In this document: positions 7,453-15,732 of the stretch, one piece after another
Numbering within the stretch: the first letter of the stretch is position 1
How the letters are laid out: every line of letters begins with the position of its first letter
Source of the DNA: Succinimonas sp963628765
Lineage (GTDB): Bacteria; Pseudomonadota; Gammaproteobacteria; Enterobacterales; Succinivibrionaceae
NCBI GenBank assembly: GCA_963628765.1
Contig: CAVGFV010000099.1
Coordinates: 1 to 62,448, forward strand
Direction of reading: 5' to 3'
Length of the DNA: 62,448 nucleotides
Notes under the pieces: model-generated
Told to the model about the DNA's origin: nothing
The model's input: only the letters and a program-made list of their open reading frames with translations
Database searches by the model: none
Translations under genes and position numbers: made by a program

Positions 7453-7467
7453 GCAAGCACTATGCCT
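7452..7467 (-). promoter_or_regulatory. sigma-54 promoter of flgO-flgP
   Basis: On the minus strand the sequence reads AGGCAT, five bases, TTGCA. GG and GC are exactly 12 bp apart and the -12 element is consensus. It lies about 70 bp upstream of flgO. In Vibrio cholerae flgOP are sigma-54 class genes, which agrees. Confidence 0.72.
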
Positions 7468-7501
7468 AGATTATTAAAAAATAGTTCAGGAGCTATTTCT
7501 T

Positions 7502-8668
7502 ATGATAAAGCATTTATTAACCGCCTTAATATTTTTTACGCTTCTTATCACTGAAGCCCATGCTGAATGGTTTGAGGTACGTGGTACAGCTCAAATCCAT
7601 AATGGCGATGTTCCTACCGCAAGACAGGAAGCTATCGACGATGCTTTAAGACAGGTAATGCTAGAGTCAGGTTCCTTTGTCACCTCAAGCCAAAATGTTT
7701 CGGGAGGTGTGGTTACTGATGATAGCTTTAATGTTGCTTCTGCTAATAATATTAGACAGTACACCCTAATGTCGGAAAAACGCGAAAATGGCTTTATCTA
7801 TGTACAAGTAAGAGTGTTTGTCGAAAGTAATCCGGGACAATGTCTAGGAGCTTCCTGGAAAAAATCCGTACTTCCTCTCTTATTTACCTACGATACCAAC
7901 CAGTATCAAGAAAGTATCCACGGTATGGAAGGTATCAACGTGGAACTTGCCAAGCGTTTTACCGCAGAACTGGCTACTAGCGGTGGGGTAATTAGTAAGT
8001 CCTTTTATAACAAAAATCTCGGTATTGATCCTTTACGCCATACTACTGATAGCGCAAAACTCGATACTACTCTGAGACAGCTTTCCCGAAGCCTCGATGT
8101 CCAATATATTGTCACCGGGGTAGTTAGAGATCTCTCTAGAAGTCGCCCTGATGATGGCTGGTTCAATAAGCAGTTTGGCGATGATTTAAGACAATTTAGT
8201 TTTAGTATCTACGTTTTTGATGGTCTTACCGGGGAACAAATCTACACCAATGACTATCACACTGTAGCGGTATGGAATCTCGATTCCGATAAACCTTCCG
8301 TACAAAGTAGAGAGTTTTGGAGTTCCTCCTACGGTAAAGAAGTCGCTATCTTAATAAGCCGTGCCTCTCGTGATGCGGCTCAAGTAATCGGCTGCCAAAA
8401 ACCAGTAGCCCGTATCATCAAGGTAGATCCTCTCTCCGGGGAAGTCTATATCAACCTCGGTAAAAACAGTAACCTTAAACAAGGTACCCGTTTCTATATT
8501 GAACACAGCGGGATGTTTACCGATCAAAATGGAGAAATTAGATTTACTCGCAATCGTGCAAGAAGCCAAATGGAAGCTATCGAGATTTATCAAAACTCCG
8601 CTCTTTTAAAGCCTATCGGTAACGATAACGGCAACATTCAGCTCGATGATTTGGCTTTTATTGAATAA
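7502..8668 (+). CDS. flgT: FlgT, flagellar H-ring protein
   Basis: FlgT forms the H ring around the LP rings and helps anchor the stator rings of sodium-type polar motors in Vibrio and Aeromonas. The 388-aa product has a Sec signal peptide (cleavage likely after AHA at 21). The mature protein starts with the FlgT N-domain signature WFEVRGTAQIHNGDVPTARQ then AIDDALRQVMLESGSF. The middle holds ELATSGGVISKSF and the C-terminal domain holds VARIIKVDPLSGEVYINLG. The ATG follows AGGAG. It diverges from flgO and converges with zapB, with only 3 bp between their stops. Confidence 0.9.
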   Translation: MIKHLLTALIFFTLLITEAHAEWFEVRGTAQIHNGDVPTARQEAIDDALRQVMLESGSFVTSSQNVSGGVVTDDSFNVASANNIRQYTLMSEKRENGFIYVQVRVFVESNPGQCLGASWKKSVLPLLFTYDTNQYQESIHGMEGINVELAKRFTAELATSGGVISKSFYNKNLGIDPLRHTTDSAKLDTTLRQLSRSLDVQYIVTGVVRDLSRSRPDDGWFNKQFGDDLRQFSFSIYVFDGLTGEQIYTNDYHTVAVWNLDSDKPSVQSREFWSSSYGKEVAILISRASRDAAQVIGCQKPVARIIKVDPLSGEVYINLGKNSNLKQGTRFYIEHSGMFTDQNGEIRFTRNRARSQMEAIEIYQNSALLKPIGNDNGNIQLDDLAFIE

Positions 8669-8671
8669 AGA

Positions 8672-8923
8672 TTACTGCTTTTCAAGTCCCGAAAGGAGAG
8701 AACGCAGTCTCTCCTTCCAGGAGTTTTGGTTTTCATGAATGAGGTGGTTTTCTTCCTTTAATTCTTGATTTTCTTTTTTTAATGAAGCATTTTCTGAAAG
8801 AGCTTTTTTTAGATCCTCGGAAGCATTCTTCTGCTCCTCATTTTTAGTTTTAAGATCTATAACCAACTTTTCTAGATCATCAAAAGCGCTATTTAATTCA
8901 TCTTCCGTCATAAGAGCTGTCAC
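8672..8923 (-). CDS. zapB: ZapB-like cell division coiled-coil protein
   Basis: ZapB is a small coiled-coil protein that links the Z ring to ZapA and MatP at mid-cell. The 79-83 aa product is a continuous acidic coiled coil (ASLKKENQELKEENHLI). Its end, ENQNSWKERLRSLLSGLEKQ, closely parallels the E. coli ZapB end as I recall it (QQNGWQERLQALLGRMEE). The start is either the GTG at 8923 or the ATG at 8911; neither has a clear Shine-Dalgarno. It lies 65 bp downstream of the HDOD gene. A short imperfect hairpin (8944-8949 with 8965-8970) sits between them. Confidence 0.82.
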   Translation of the reverse strand: MTALMTEDELNSAFDDLEKLVIDLKTKNEEQKNASEDLKKALSENASLKKENQELKEENHLIHENQNSWKERLRSLLSGLEKQ

Positions 8924-8988
8924 TGCATTAGAAGTGTTCTAGAGGGTAAAGAACTTTCTCAACCTTACCCCACCTATGTTCCTGCACC

Positions 8989-9846
8989 TTAAGAAATAAT
9001 GCGATTTTCTTCCATCCACTTAGAAATAGTTTCAAGCTCTTCAACGTCGTTTAACGGAGCAAAAGAAGCTTCTAATTCTGAAGGTTCATCTAAAGCGATA
9101 CCATTTTCTTCCGCATATTTAATAAAAGCAGTCGCAAAAGCGAGAGAATTAGTAAAGAATTCTTCGGTGTTATCAGGCTCTAGATAAAGCACATGCTCAA
9201 AGGATTTATCAAAACGCCAATGTCTTAAGATAGCAGTACCAAGAGGAAATTTAATTTTATTTACCGCCTCATCTAAGCCTTCTTCGGTAATAGAAGCCCC
9301 CTTATCTTGGCGCTTAAAAAAGTTATCCACTTCCACTAAGAATGGTAAAGCGCCAATGTTTAAAAGAGCGCTAGCGAGAATTACATAATCGTAAATGAGG
9401 TTCTGAAGATTACCGTAACGAATTCTACAAATGGTTAAAGCGTATTTACAGATCTGATTAGACTTCTTAATCTTGTTACGGCAGTATCTCTTTACAATTT
9501 CATTTTTAAACACGAAGGTCTGTTCAATAGCAAGAGCTAAAGACATTGATACCGTGCTAGTAAGCCCGATACGGCTTATAGCTGCAGGCAAAGAAGTAAT
9601 AGTAGTGCCAGGATTAGAATAGCGCATAGTCTGGGACATACGAACTACTTGTGAAGTAACCCCAGTATCAGAACTTATGATATTCGCCAATTGTTTTACG
9701 GTAAGATTTGGGGCATTCATAAGCTTACTTAACTTTACAACGAGCTCTGGCATGGCTGGAATAAAAAGATTATCGTTTTTCAAAGATGCGGCGAGCTTAT
9801 TTACTAACAAATCAAGATCAGAAGATGCCATAAACGTTGTTCTCAT
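8989..9846 (-). CDS. HDOD domain protein
   Basis: The 285-aa protein matches the HDOD output domain (an HD-like fold that lacks the metal-binding HD residues and is used in signalling). Visible family features are IPAMPELVVKLSKLMNAPN, LANIISSDTGVTSQVVRMSQ and the central SLPAAISRIGLTSTVSMSLA, followed by a helical bundle. No receiver, GGDEF or EAL domain is attached, so its input and partner are unknown. The start ATG lacks a good Shine-Dalgarno; an in-frame ATG five codons later is also possible. Its place beside flagellar genes could suggest motility or second-messenger signalling, but that is inference only. Confidence 0.8.
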   Translation of the reverse strand: MRTTFMASSDLDLLVNKLAASLKNDNLFIPAMPELVVKLSKLMNAPNLTVKQLANIISSDTGVTSQVVRMSQTMRYSNPGTTITSLPAAISRIGLTSTVSMSLALAIEQTFVFKNEIVKRYCRNKIKKSNQICKYALTICRIRYGNLQNLIYDYVILASALLNIGALPFLVEVDNFFKRQDKGASITEEGLDEAVNKIKFPLGTAILRHWRFDKSFEHVLYLEPDNTEEFFTNSLAFATAFIKYAEENGIALDEPSELEASFAPLNDVEELETISKWMEENRIIS

Positions 9847-10063
9847 AAATATTGCTTAAAATTCACGTACCAAAATTTAATATTTGCTCCATAAAGCTTA
9901 GGTACTGTCTTGTATAGTCGGCTTAATGATAGAATAATAATACCCTAAAGAGCGGTATCGCATAAGGCGTATTATTAAATTTGTGATAGGGTTACGTCTC
10001 AATCTCACAAATAAAGGTCTCTGCAAACCATTCTTTACTAAATCTATATCAAAGGACCTTATT

Positions 10064-10813
10064 GTGGAAATAAACACTGAAACCAAACACCGCTTTCGCG
10101 GAATCAGAGCTGTATACGGCGAAGATGCTTTTATCAAATTTAGAAATGCCCATGTTTTTATCGCCGGTGTAGGTGGTGTAGGTTCTTGGTGTATAGAATC
10201 TTTGGTACGCTCAGGTGTTGGCCACGTTACTATTATCGACAACGATACTATTGAAGATAGTAACTCTAATAGACAACTTCACACCATGCAGAGTACTCTT
10301 GGCCAATATAAAGCTGACGTATTAAGAGATAGACTTATTGATATCAGTCCGGATGCTCAAATTGATGTTATAAAGACCTTTATGACCAAGAATAATTTTA
10401 AAGAATGCATCCCAAGTGATGCCGATATTTATATCGATGCTATCGATAACATCACTGTTAAAGCTGCCCTTATTGCTTATATTCATAAAGAACTTAAAAG
10501 AACCGTGCTGGTTTCCGGCGGTGCTGGTGGTAAAAGAAATCCTGGTATGGTCACTATTACTGACCTTGCCCATTCTCATAATGACAGTCTTTTGGCAAGA
10601 TTACGTTCTGTTTTAAGACGAGAATATGGCTATCCAAAACTTCCTCAAGAGATGCACCTCACAGCTATTTACAGTACAGAATTAAGTAGACTGGGTAAAG
10701 ATGTCTCAACAGGAGAAGATATTCCAGACTTTGGTGCCCTTATGTGCGTAACTGCCACCGAAGGCTTAAGAATATCTGGAGAGGTTCTCCGAATTCTTGC
10801 GGAAAGAAAATAA
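10064..10813 (+). CDS. tcdA: TcdA (CsdL), tRNA threonylcarbamoyladenosine dehydratase
   Basis: TcdA is an E1/ThiF-like ATP-dependent enzyme that cyclises t6A37 of tRNA. The Rossmann nucleotide site is VFIAGVGGVGSWCIESL. It is followed by IIDNDTIEDSNSNRQL (E1 family DxD and N-R contacts), YIDAIDNITVKAALI and LVSGGAGGKRNPG. The open frame runs to 9983, but the GTG at 10064 has AAGGA 7 nt upstream and removes 27 unmatched residues, giving 249 aa, near the E. coli length. It is followed 39 bp later by the CHC2 protein. Confidence 0.92.
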   Translation: MEINTETKHRFRGIRAVYGEDAFIKFRNAHVFIAGVGGVGSWCIESLVRSGVGHVTIIDNDTIEDSNSNRQLHTMQSTLGQYKADVLRDRLIDISPDAQIDVIKTFMTKNNFKECIPSDADIYIDAIDNITVKAALIAYIHKELKRTVLVSGGAGGKRNPGMVTITDLAHSHNDSLLARLRSVLRREYGYPKLPQEMHLTAIYSTELSRLGKDVSTGEDIPDFGALMCVTATEGLRISGEVLRILAERK

Positions 10814-10852
10814 GTAACTTGTTAGCAATTTACAAAATAGAGATATAAGAAC

Positions 10853-12475
10853 ATGGATCGTGAACAGGCTAAAGAATATTTAAAGGGTATGATGCCACGC
10901 TATTTAAAAGAACGTGGCATTCTATCAAGCGGTTATTTTAAATGTCTTAACCCTGCTCATGTGGATCCCCGCCCCATGATGAGCTTTAATCCTAAAGACA
11001 ATACCGTACATTGCTTCGGCTGCGGGGCCACTTACGATATCTTTGGAGTCTTAGGAATTGACTATAACCTCCCTTCCTACGGAGATCAGTTCAATAAGGC
11101 TTGCGAACTATTTTTACCGGAAGAATCTATTCGCGAAAACCGCATTACGAGTTCTGGCATAAAACAGCTCGGCTCTAAGCCACAATCTGAAAAGGTGGTG
11201 GATTACACCGCTTATTTTAGAGAATGCGCCCTCCGGGTAAACGATACAGAATATTTTAAAGATCTAGGTTTTTCGGATGAGCTTATTAGAAATTACACCC
11301 TCGGTGTCGATCCGGACTTTAGAGGCGCGGAAGGTAGTAGCTTTCCAGCGGTAATTATTCCCCACGGAGCTTATGGTTTTCTAGCTATTAACCTAGAAGA
11401 ACCTGAAGATAGTGCTTTTAGATTATATTTTGGTAAAAACACCCTCTTTAATCCTACTATTCCAGAAACCGCTAAAGAAGTTTTTATTAGCTCTACCGAG
11501 TTAGAAGCTTTGTCTTTTCTAGAAATTGGCAAGACTGCCATAGCGGTTGGCGATCGTAATAACGTTCACGAACTTATTACTTTACTAAGCCATACGAGAC
11601 ACGGGGTAAAAATCTATCTCATATCCTCAGAAGATCCAGACTGGCGTGATCTTACGGATATGATAAAAAATGAGCTTGATGCCCTTGAGATCAAGTGTCA
11701 CGAAATAAAAATTTCCTATCCTTATCAAAATGTTTGTGATTATCTCGAAAGAGATCGCCAAGATTTTGAAAAACGGGTTACAGAAATCGAGGAAATTTTC
11801 TCCGTAAAGAAACAAAAACTCCCCGCTACCATCAAGTTTGAAGAACTCACAGATAGCGATAGCTTTATGGAACCAGCCTTTGGAACGGGGGTATACACCA
11901 TTGAGTGTACGCCAAGTATCCGAAGAAAATTAATCGCCTCTTGGACTATTCACACCCAAGCTGAAGATCTCCACTACATTTACGTTTCAGGTAATCGGGA
12001 TTGGCAGCTTTTAGGGCAAGAAATCATGTACCTTGCCACCGAGCTTGGTGAAAAGTACTACCTTCAAGCACCAAAGGTTGAAGAACTTAATATCGCTACC
12101 AATGAAAATGCCCACGATATTTCAGAAAAGATCTTGCACCTCTTCCTTGCGCACCGATTAAAAAACGATACTGACAACATTATCATCTTGAATGTGGGTA
12201 GTTATAGTGTCATTGGGGATAAGCTCTTAACAGAAATTCTTGATATCATTTCCGACAAGATCCACTTCTTTAAGATGTCTATTGTGGTATTTTTTGAAAA
12301 CCAAGGCGGAACTCTCCCGGAGGAAATTGGGAACCAGCACTTCACAATCACCAAAGAGTCCCTTTCAGAAGAAGAAGCGGAAACCTCAAGTGATATCGAT
12401 ACCTCTTACGCCCAAGTAACCACCCAAACCACCAATGGTGAAAAATGGGAATTCACGATAAAACTTGATGAATAA
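10853..12475 (+). CDS. degenerate CHC2 zinc finger / TOPRIM / DnaB-like (primase-helicase family) protein
   Basis: This 540-aa intact frame is organised like phage-type primase-helicases. Residues 31-57 form a CHC2 zinc site (C31, H36, C54, C57 in VHCFGCGATYDIF). About 130-205 resemble the primase N-subdomain (YFKDLGFSDELIRNYTLG, PAVIIPHGAYGF, LFNP). About 208-300 resemble TOPRIM and about 330-480 resemble a RecA/DnaB core. The catalytic motifs are changed: the TOPRIM EG motif reads SSTELEALS, the DxD region reads LISSEDPDW, and the Walker A position reads ECTPSIRRKL with no GK(T/S). I infer a pseudoenzyme that may keep nucleic-acid binding. It lies between tcdA and tRNA-Arg. Function unknown. 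Confidence 0.75.
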   Translation: MDREQAKEYLKGMMPRYLKERGILSSGYFKCLNPAHVDPRPMMSFNPKDNTVHCFGCGATYDIFGVLGIDYNLPSYGDQFNKACELFLPEESIRENRITSSGIKQLGSKPQSEKVVDYTAYFRECALRVNDTEYFKDLGFSDELIRNYTLGVDPDFRGAEGSSFPAVIIPHGAYGFLAINLEEPEDSAFRLYFGKNTLFNPTIPETAKEVFISSTELEALSFLEIGKTAIAVGDRNNVHELITLLSHTRHGVKIYLISSEDPDWRDLTDMIKNELDALEIKCHEIKISYPYQNVCDYLERDRQDFEKRVTEIEEIFSVKKQKLPATIKFEELTDSDSFMEPAFGTGVYTIECTPSIRRKLIASWTIHTQAEDLHYIYVSGNRDWQLLGQEIMYLATELGEKYYLQAPKVEELNIATNENAHDISEKILHLFLAHRLKNDTDNIIILNVGSYSVIGDKLLTEILDIISDKIHFFKMSIVVFFENQGGTLPEEIGNQHFTITKESLSEEEAETSSDIDTSYAQVTTQTTNGEKWEFTIKLDE

Positions 12476-12490
12476 TCCCCTGGCAAAAAA

Positions 12491-12518
12491 TGGACAAAGC
12501 CTAACAAACTGTTATAAT
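12491..12518 (+). promoter_or_regulatory. sigma-70 promoter of tRNA-Arg
   Basis: TGGACA (12491-12496), 16 bp, TATAAT (12513-12518), followed by a GC-rich stretch typical of stringently controlled stable-RNA promoters. It begins 15 bp past the stop of the CHC2 gene and ends 9 bp before the tRNA. Confidence 0.8.
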
Positions 12519-12527
12519 AACGCCCGT

Positions 12528-12602
12528 CTCTCCATAGTTAAATGGATATAACGGCCCCCTCCTAAGGGGCAGTTACAGGTTCGATTCCTGTTGGAGAGGC
12601 CA
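12528..12602 (+). tRNA. tRNA-Arg (anticodon CCT)
   Basis: Cloverleaf: acceptor CTCTCCA pairs with TGGAGAG (12528-12534 with 12592-12598), D stem GTTA/TAAC, anticodon stem GCCCC/GGGGC with loop CTCCTAA, T arm ACAGG-TTCGATT-CCTGT. The anticodon CCT is at 12561-12563 and reads AGG codons. Discriminator G and an encoded CCA follow (12600-12602). Confidence 0.96.
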
Positions 12603-12672
12603 CTTTCAAATCAATACACCTTGTTTCAGCTCTAATTTCTTAAAGATCCTTGTAATCCGAGACTTAAAATAT

Positions 12673-12700
12673 TTGATCTCTCTTGATACTGAGATAAAAT
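12673..12700 (+). promoter_or_regulatory. sigma-70 promoter of the DUF4136-like lipoprotein gene
   Basis: TTGATC (12673-12678), 16 bp, TAAAAT (12695-12700), ending 25 bp before the ATG. Two mismatches in the -35 and one in the -10. Confidence 0.55.
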
Positions 12701-12725
12701 ATTCCGCAAAAAAAGGATCATTATC

Positions 12726-13316
12726 ATGAAGTATATATACATATTATTTGCAGCTTTCATTGCTGTAGGATGCTCCTCAACTAGTAGCAATAATCAGGCT
12801 GACACTCCTATCAGTGTTGCTAACTCTTCAAGACCAATTCTCGAAACTACTGTCGCTGCCCAAAGCTTAAAAGCTTGGCCTTATGAAAGCGCTAAGCTTA
12901 GCTACGTGCTTAAAAACAAGAATATCGCCGTAAGCAAAGTAAAAGATGCCCAGAGTTTTGCAGAATGGGATGGCATTGTTGATGAAGTTTTAAAGACCAA
13001 ACTTAACGCTTTAGGTCTTCACGAAGCACAAGGTAAAGCAAACTTAATTATTCAGTATAGTGTTACCCCACCAACTTCCGATAAAGCTACTGCTGATTTG
13101 GTATTTGATTCCCTCGGTGTAACTGCAGGTAGTAATAAGAGAGGCACTAACGGTTCTATCGAAATTTCTATTATCGATAATTTCACTAAACAGAACATTT
13201 GGACTGGCGCTATAAGTACTACCTCTAATAAACCAATCACTACGAAAGAAATGAAGCGTTTTGTGGTAGAAAAACTTCTCTCAAAACTAGTGAAAAAGTT
13301 GCCAAAGGCCCAATAA
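12726..13316 (+). CDS. DUF4136-like lipoprotein
   Basis: The 196-aa product starts with a lipoprotein signal (MKYIYILFAAFIAVGC, lipidated C16), so it is probably anchored in the outer membrane. The body resembles the DUF4136 family, with a mixed alpha/beta domain: WPYESAKLSYVL, then a helix VDEVLKTKLNALGLHEA, then ANLIIQYSV and GSIEISIIDNFTKQNIWTGAI. No enzymatic motif is visible and the role is unknown. The ATG follows AAGGA. It is a single-gene unit with its own promoter and terminator, downstream of tRNA-Arg. Confidence 0.75.
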   Translation: MKYIYILFAAFIAVGCSSTSSNNQADTPISVANSSRPILETTVAAQSLKAWPYESAKLSYVLKNKNIAVSKVKDAQSFAEWDGIVDEVLKTKLNALGLHEAQGKANLIIQYSVTPPTSDKATADLVFDSLGVTAGSNKRGTNGSIEISIIDNFTKQNIWTGAISTTSNKPITTKEMKRFVVEKLLSKLVKKLPKAQ

Positions 13317-13346
13317 AAGCCCAGTAAAAACCAAATAAAAAACCAT

Positions 13347-13372
13347 AAAAAAGGAGCTTGGGCTCCTTTTTT
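13347..13372. terminator. bidirectional terminator between the lipoprotein gene and dusA
   Basis: AAAAAAGGAGC pairs with GCTCCTTTTTT around a TTGG loop (13347-13357 with 13362-13372). It works as an intrinsic terminator on both strands for the convergent pair. Confidence 0.88.
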
Positions 13373-13378
13373 ATTTAC

Positions 13379-14383
13379 CTACTCAGCACTCTCACTCGGT
13401 ATTTCCTCGGAAACTAAAGCTAGAGCAGACTCAATAGTCTCTATCCCCGCTCCCGGAAGCTGCTGGTGCTGGGCCATATAAGTTCTAAAAGCCTTCGCAT
13501 TTGGACAACCTTGGAACATACCAATAAAATGCCTTGTGACATGCTTTAGAAGCTCACCCTCGCTAAGTTCCTTTTCAATATAAGGATACATAGCTCTAAT
13601 AATGTCTTTACGGCTTCTAAAGTTGTCAGGTTCCCCGTAAATAAGGTGATCCGCTTCAGCAAGAAGATAGGGATTTTGGTAAAGGGCCCGTCCCATCATG
13701 ACCCCATCTACATGCTCTAAGTGTTTAAGGGCATCGGAAAGATTAGTGATATTCCCATTTATCCCAACAAATAGGTCTGGAAAATCCTTCTTAATCTCAT
13801 ATACCGCTTCATAGTCTAGTGGTGGTTTTACACGGTTATCCTTAGGAGAGATACCGAGAAGTGCATCTCTTGCGTGTAAAATTACCCCGCTCGCTCCCGA
13901 ATCCCGAATAGTTTCCACAAGCTTATGGGTAAAGTCTCTACCTCTAAGATCGTTTACCCCAAGGCGGGTCTTTACCGTTACTGGAATATCCACCGCATCC
14001 TTAAGGGCTTTAACCGCATCACTAAGCACATCAAAGTTTTGCATTAAAACGGCGCCAAAGGAGCCACTCTGGACTCGTGATGACGGACAACCGGCATTAA
14101 GGTTTATTTCATCATAGCCTCTTAAAGCTCCCGCTTTAGCAGCTTTCGCAAGATCTTGGGGATTAGAGCCTCCTAACTGTAAGGCTACCGGATGCTCACT
14201 AGGATCAAATCTAAGATAATCCCCACTTCCATAAATTATGGCTCCGGTTGATACCATCTCGGTGTACAAAAAAATATTACGTGATAACACACGACAAAAA
14301 TAGCGGAAATGTCGATCTGTGAGATCCAGCATCGGAGCTAAGGAGAGTCTAGCATTACGGGAGAACTTATTTAAGGAATTCAT
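13379..14383 (-). CDS. dusA: DusA, tRNA-dihydrouridine synthase A
   Basis: DusA is an FMN enzyme that reduces uridines of the tRNA D loop (positions 20 and 20a). The 334-aa product has a TIM-barrel start LSLAPMLDLTDRHFRYF, the DusA stretch LYTEMVSTGAIIYGSGDYL, the catalytic cysteine in NLNAGCPSSRVQ, the flavin-binding lysine in VTVKTRLG, and ILHARDALLGISPKDNR then DGVMMGRALYQNP. There is no clear Shine-Dalgarno before the ATG. The upstream leader holds an inverted repeat GGTTAT-N9-ATAACC (14447-14467). Confidence 0.94.
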   Translation of the reverse strand: MNSLNKFSRNARLSLAPMLDLTDRHFRYFCRVLSRNIFLYTEMVSTGAIIYGSGDYLRFDPSEHPVALQLGGSNPQDLAKAAKAGALRGYDEINLNAGCPSSRVQSGSFGAVLMQNFDVLSDAVKALKDAVDIPVTVKTRLGVNDLRGRDFTHKLVETIRDSGASGVILHARDALLGISPKDNRVKPPLDYEAVYEIKKDFPDLFVGINGNITNLSDALKHLEHVDGVMMGRALYQNPYLLAEADHLIYGEPDNFRSRKDIIRAMYPYIEKELSEGELLKHVTRHFIGMFQGCPNAKAFRTYMAQHQQLPGAGIETIESALALVSEEIPSESAE

Positions 14384-14511
14384 AATTTAAAAGAAAAAAG
14401 CAAGAAAAAAATTAGCAACAGAGAGCTTTACTCTACTTGTTCACATGGTTATCCACTAATAATAACCAATAACTCACTGTTTCTTAGGTACTTATAGGGG
14501 AAATTATAACA

Positions 14512-14531
14512 GATGCCGTAAAAACGGCATC
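14512..14531 (-). terminator. hairpin after the Sel1-repeat gene
   Basis: GATGCCGT/ACGGCATC with an AAAA loop lies 15 bp past the stop of the Sel1-repeat gene. There is no T tract on the minus strand, so it may be a weak or Rho-assisted terminator. Confidence 0.4.
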
Positions 14532-14546
14532 GCAAATAGAGAGGAA

Positions 14547-15341
14547 TTATTTTTCGGTAGTCTTACCGGTAAGGAGATCTTCCTTTTCTCGATCACCATG
14601 GTTTATAGCAAAAACCAAATCTCTCGCCCATTTAAAACCTTCAGTAAGCTCATTTTCAGAGAGAGACTGTCTAGCTTCGCTATCGATTCTTTCCGCCTCG
14701 TTCATATTTTTACGGAGCTTAGAAAGATCCCCATAGCGCTTTGCCCACATAATAAAGAATTCAATATTACGATAAGCAGCGAGATTATTGCCGAGTGCTA
14801 ACTGCTGTTTTGCTAAATAAAATGAATATTCATAAGCCCGGTTATCAAAAAGCTTTTGGTAGATATCAACCGCTTCTTGTTTGTCTTGTGTAGAGTTAGT
14901 GCCAAAACTCAAGGTTTCTGCATATTGAGCGGTGCAAGAAAGATCCTTTTCGGGATCAAACTCTAGACACAAGTTAAACATTTCTCGAGCTTTATTGGTG
15001 TCTCTTTTTACCCCAAGACCGTTCCAATAGAGGACACCAAGATAGCGGTAAGCCTTAAGATTACCAGCATCCACGGATTGTTCTAAATATCTACGGGTTT
15101 GTCCCCAATCACGAGACACTCCTTTACCCTTAAGGTACATATAGCCGATATTCATGGAAGCTTCTGGATTCCCCTTGTCTGCTTCATATTCACAAACCGC
15201 GAGAGCGGCATCGTAATGCTCTAAAGCGATAGCGGTATTGCAATCTTCATTTTGAAGACTGCTATTTACTTCTGCGTAAGACACACCTGATACCAAAAGA
15301 GCGGTACTAACGAAACTGATAATGTTTTTTCTTACAGACAT
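14547..15341 (-). CDS. exported Sel1-repeat protein
   Basis: The 264-aa product has a Sec signal peptide (residues 1-23, cleavage likely after SYA) and two to three Sel1-like/TPR-type repeats between about 40 and 140: ADKGNPEASMNIGYMYLKGKG, shown by GYMYLKGKGVSRDWGQ and then YLGVLYWNGLGVKRDTNKA. Such repeats bind peptides or partner proteins in the periplasm. The specific role is unknown. There is no Shine-Dalgarno before the ATG, and the upstream 160 bp to tRNA-Leu are very AT-rich with nothing else visible. Confidence 0.82.
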   Translation of the reverse strand: MSVRKNIISFVSTALLVSGVSYAEVNSSLQNEDCNTAIALEHYDAALAVCEYEADKGNPEASMNIGYMYLKGKGVSRDWGQTRRYLEQSVDAGNLKAYRYLGVLYWNGLGVKRDTNKAREMFNLCLEFDPEKDLSCTAQYAETLSFGTNSTQDKQEAVDIYQKLFDNRAYEYSFYLAKQQLALGNNLAAYRNIEFFIMWAKRYGDLSKLRKNMNEAERIDSEARQSLSENELTEGFKWARDLVFAINHGDREKEDLLTGKTTEK

Positions 15342-15509
15342 ATAATTTAAAATCCGTCAAAAAAGGAAATCCCAATAATAATGTACATTTTTTTGCTAAA
15401 AATTTCTTTAACTTAAATAATAGAATTAGAAATAATTAGCGCGAGAAAGGAAATTTTTGAAAAAATCTGAAAATAGGAAAAATTTAGAAATTTAAGAAGA
15501 TTTCGGACC

Positions 15510-15596
<87 letters not shown>

Positions 15597-15610
15597 CCGA
15601 AACGAGGCAT

Positions 15611-15639
15611 AGTATACAAGAAAGAATGTCTAATGCAAA
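15611..15639 (-). promoter_or_regulatory. promoter of tRNA-Leu
   Basis: On minus: TTTGCA, 17 bp, TATACT, ending 14 bp before the tRNA 5' end. Confidence 0.65.
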
Positions 15640-15669
15640 GTTTTTTTTGCAATATCAGTGTAGAAGAGC

Positions 15670-15723
15670 AAAAGTTCTCTCTATTTCAAGTTTTTCTGGT
15701 AACCTAAATATTCTAGAGAGAAC
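15670..15723 (-). terminator. terminator-like inverted repeat after lptG
   Basis: A perfect 10-bp repeat (15674-15683 with 15714-15723, GTTCTCTCTA) with a 30-base loop, followed on minus by TTTT, lies 9 bp past the lptG stop. The long loop is unusual but the T run supports termination. Confidence 0.55.
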
Positions 15724-15732
15724 ACAAAAACA

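Noticed and set aside
12528..13378. tRNA-Arg as an integration site for an island
   Set aside because: The tRNA 3' end is not repeated downstream, there is no integrase, and the next genes are ordinary single units.
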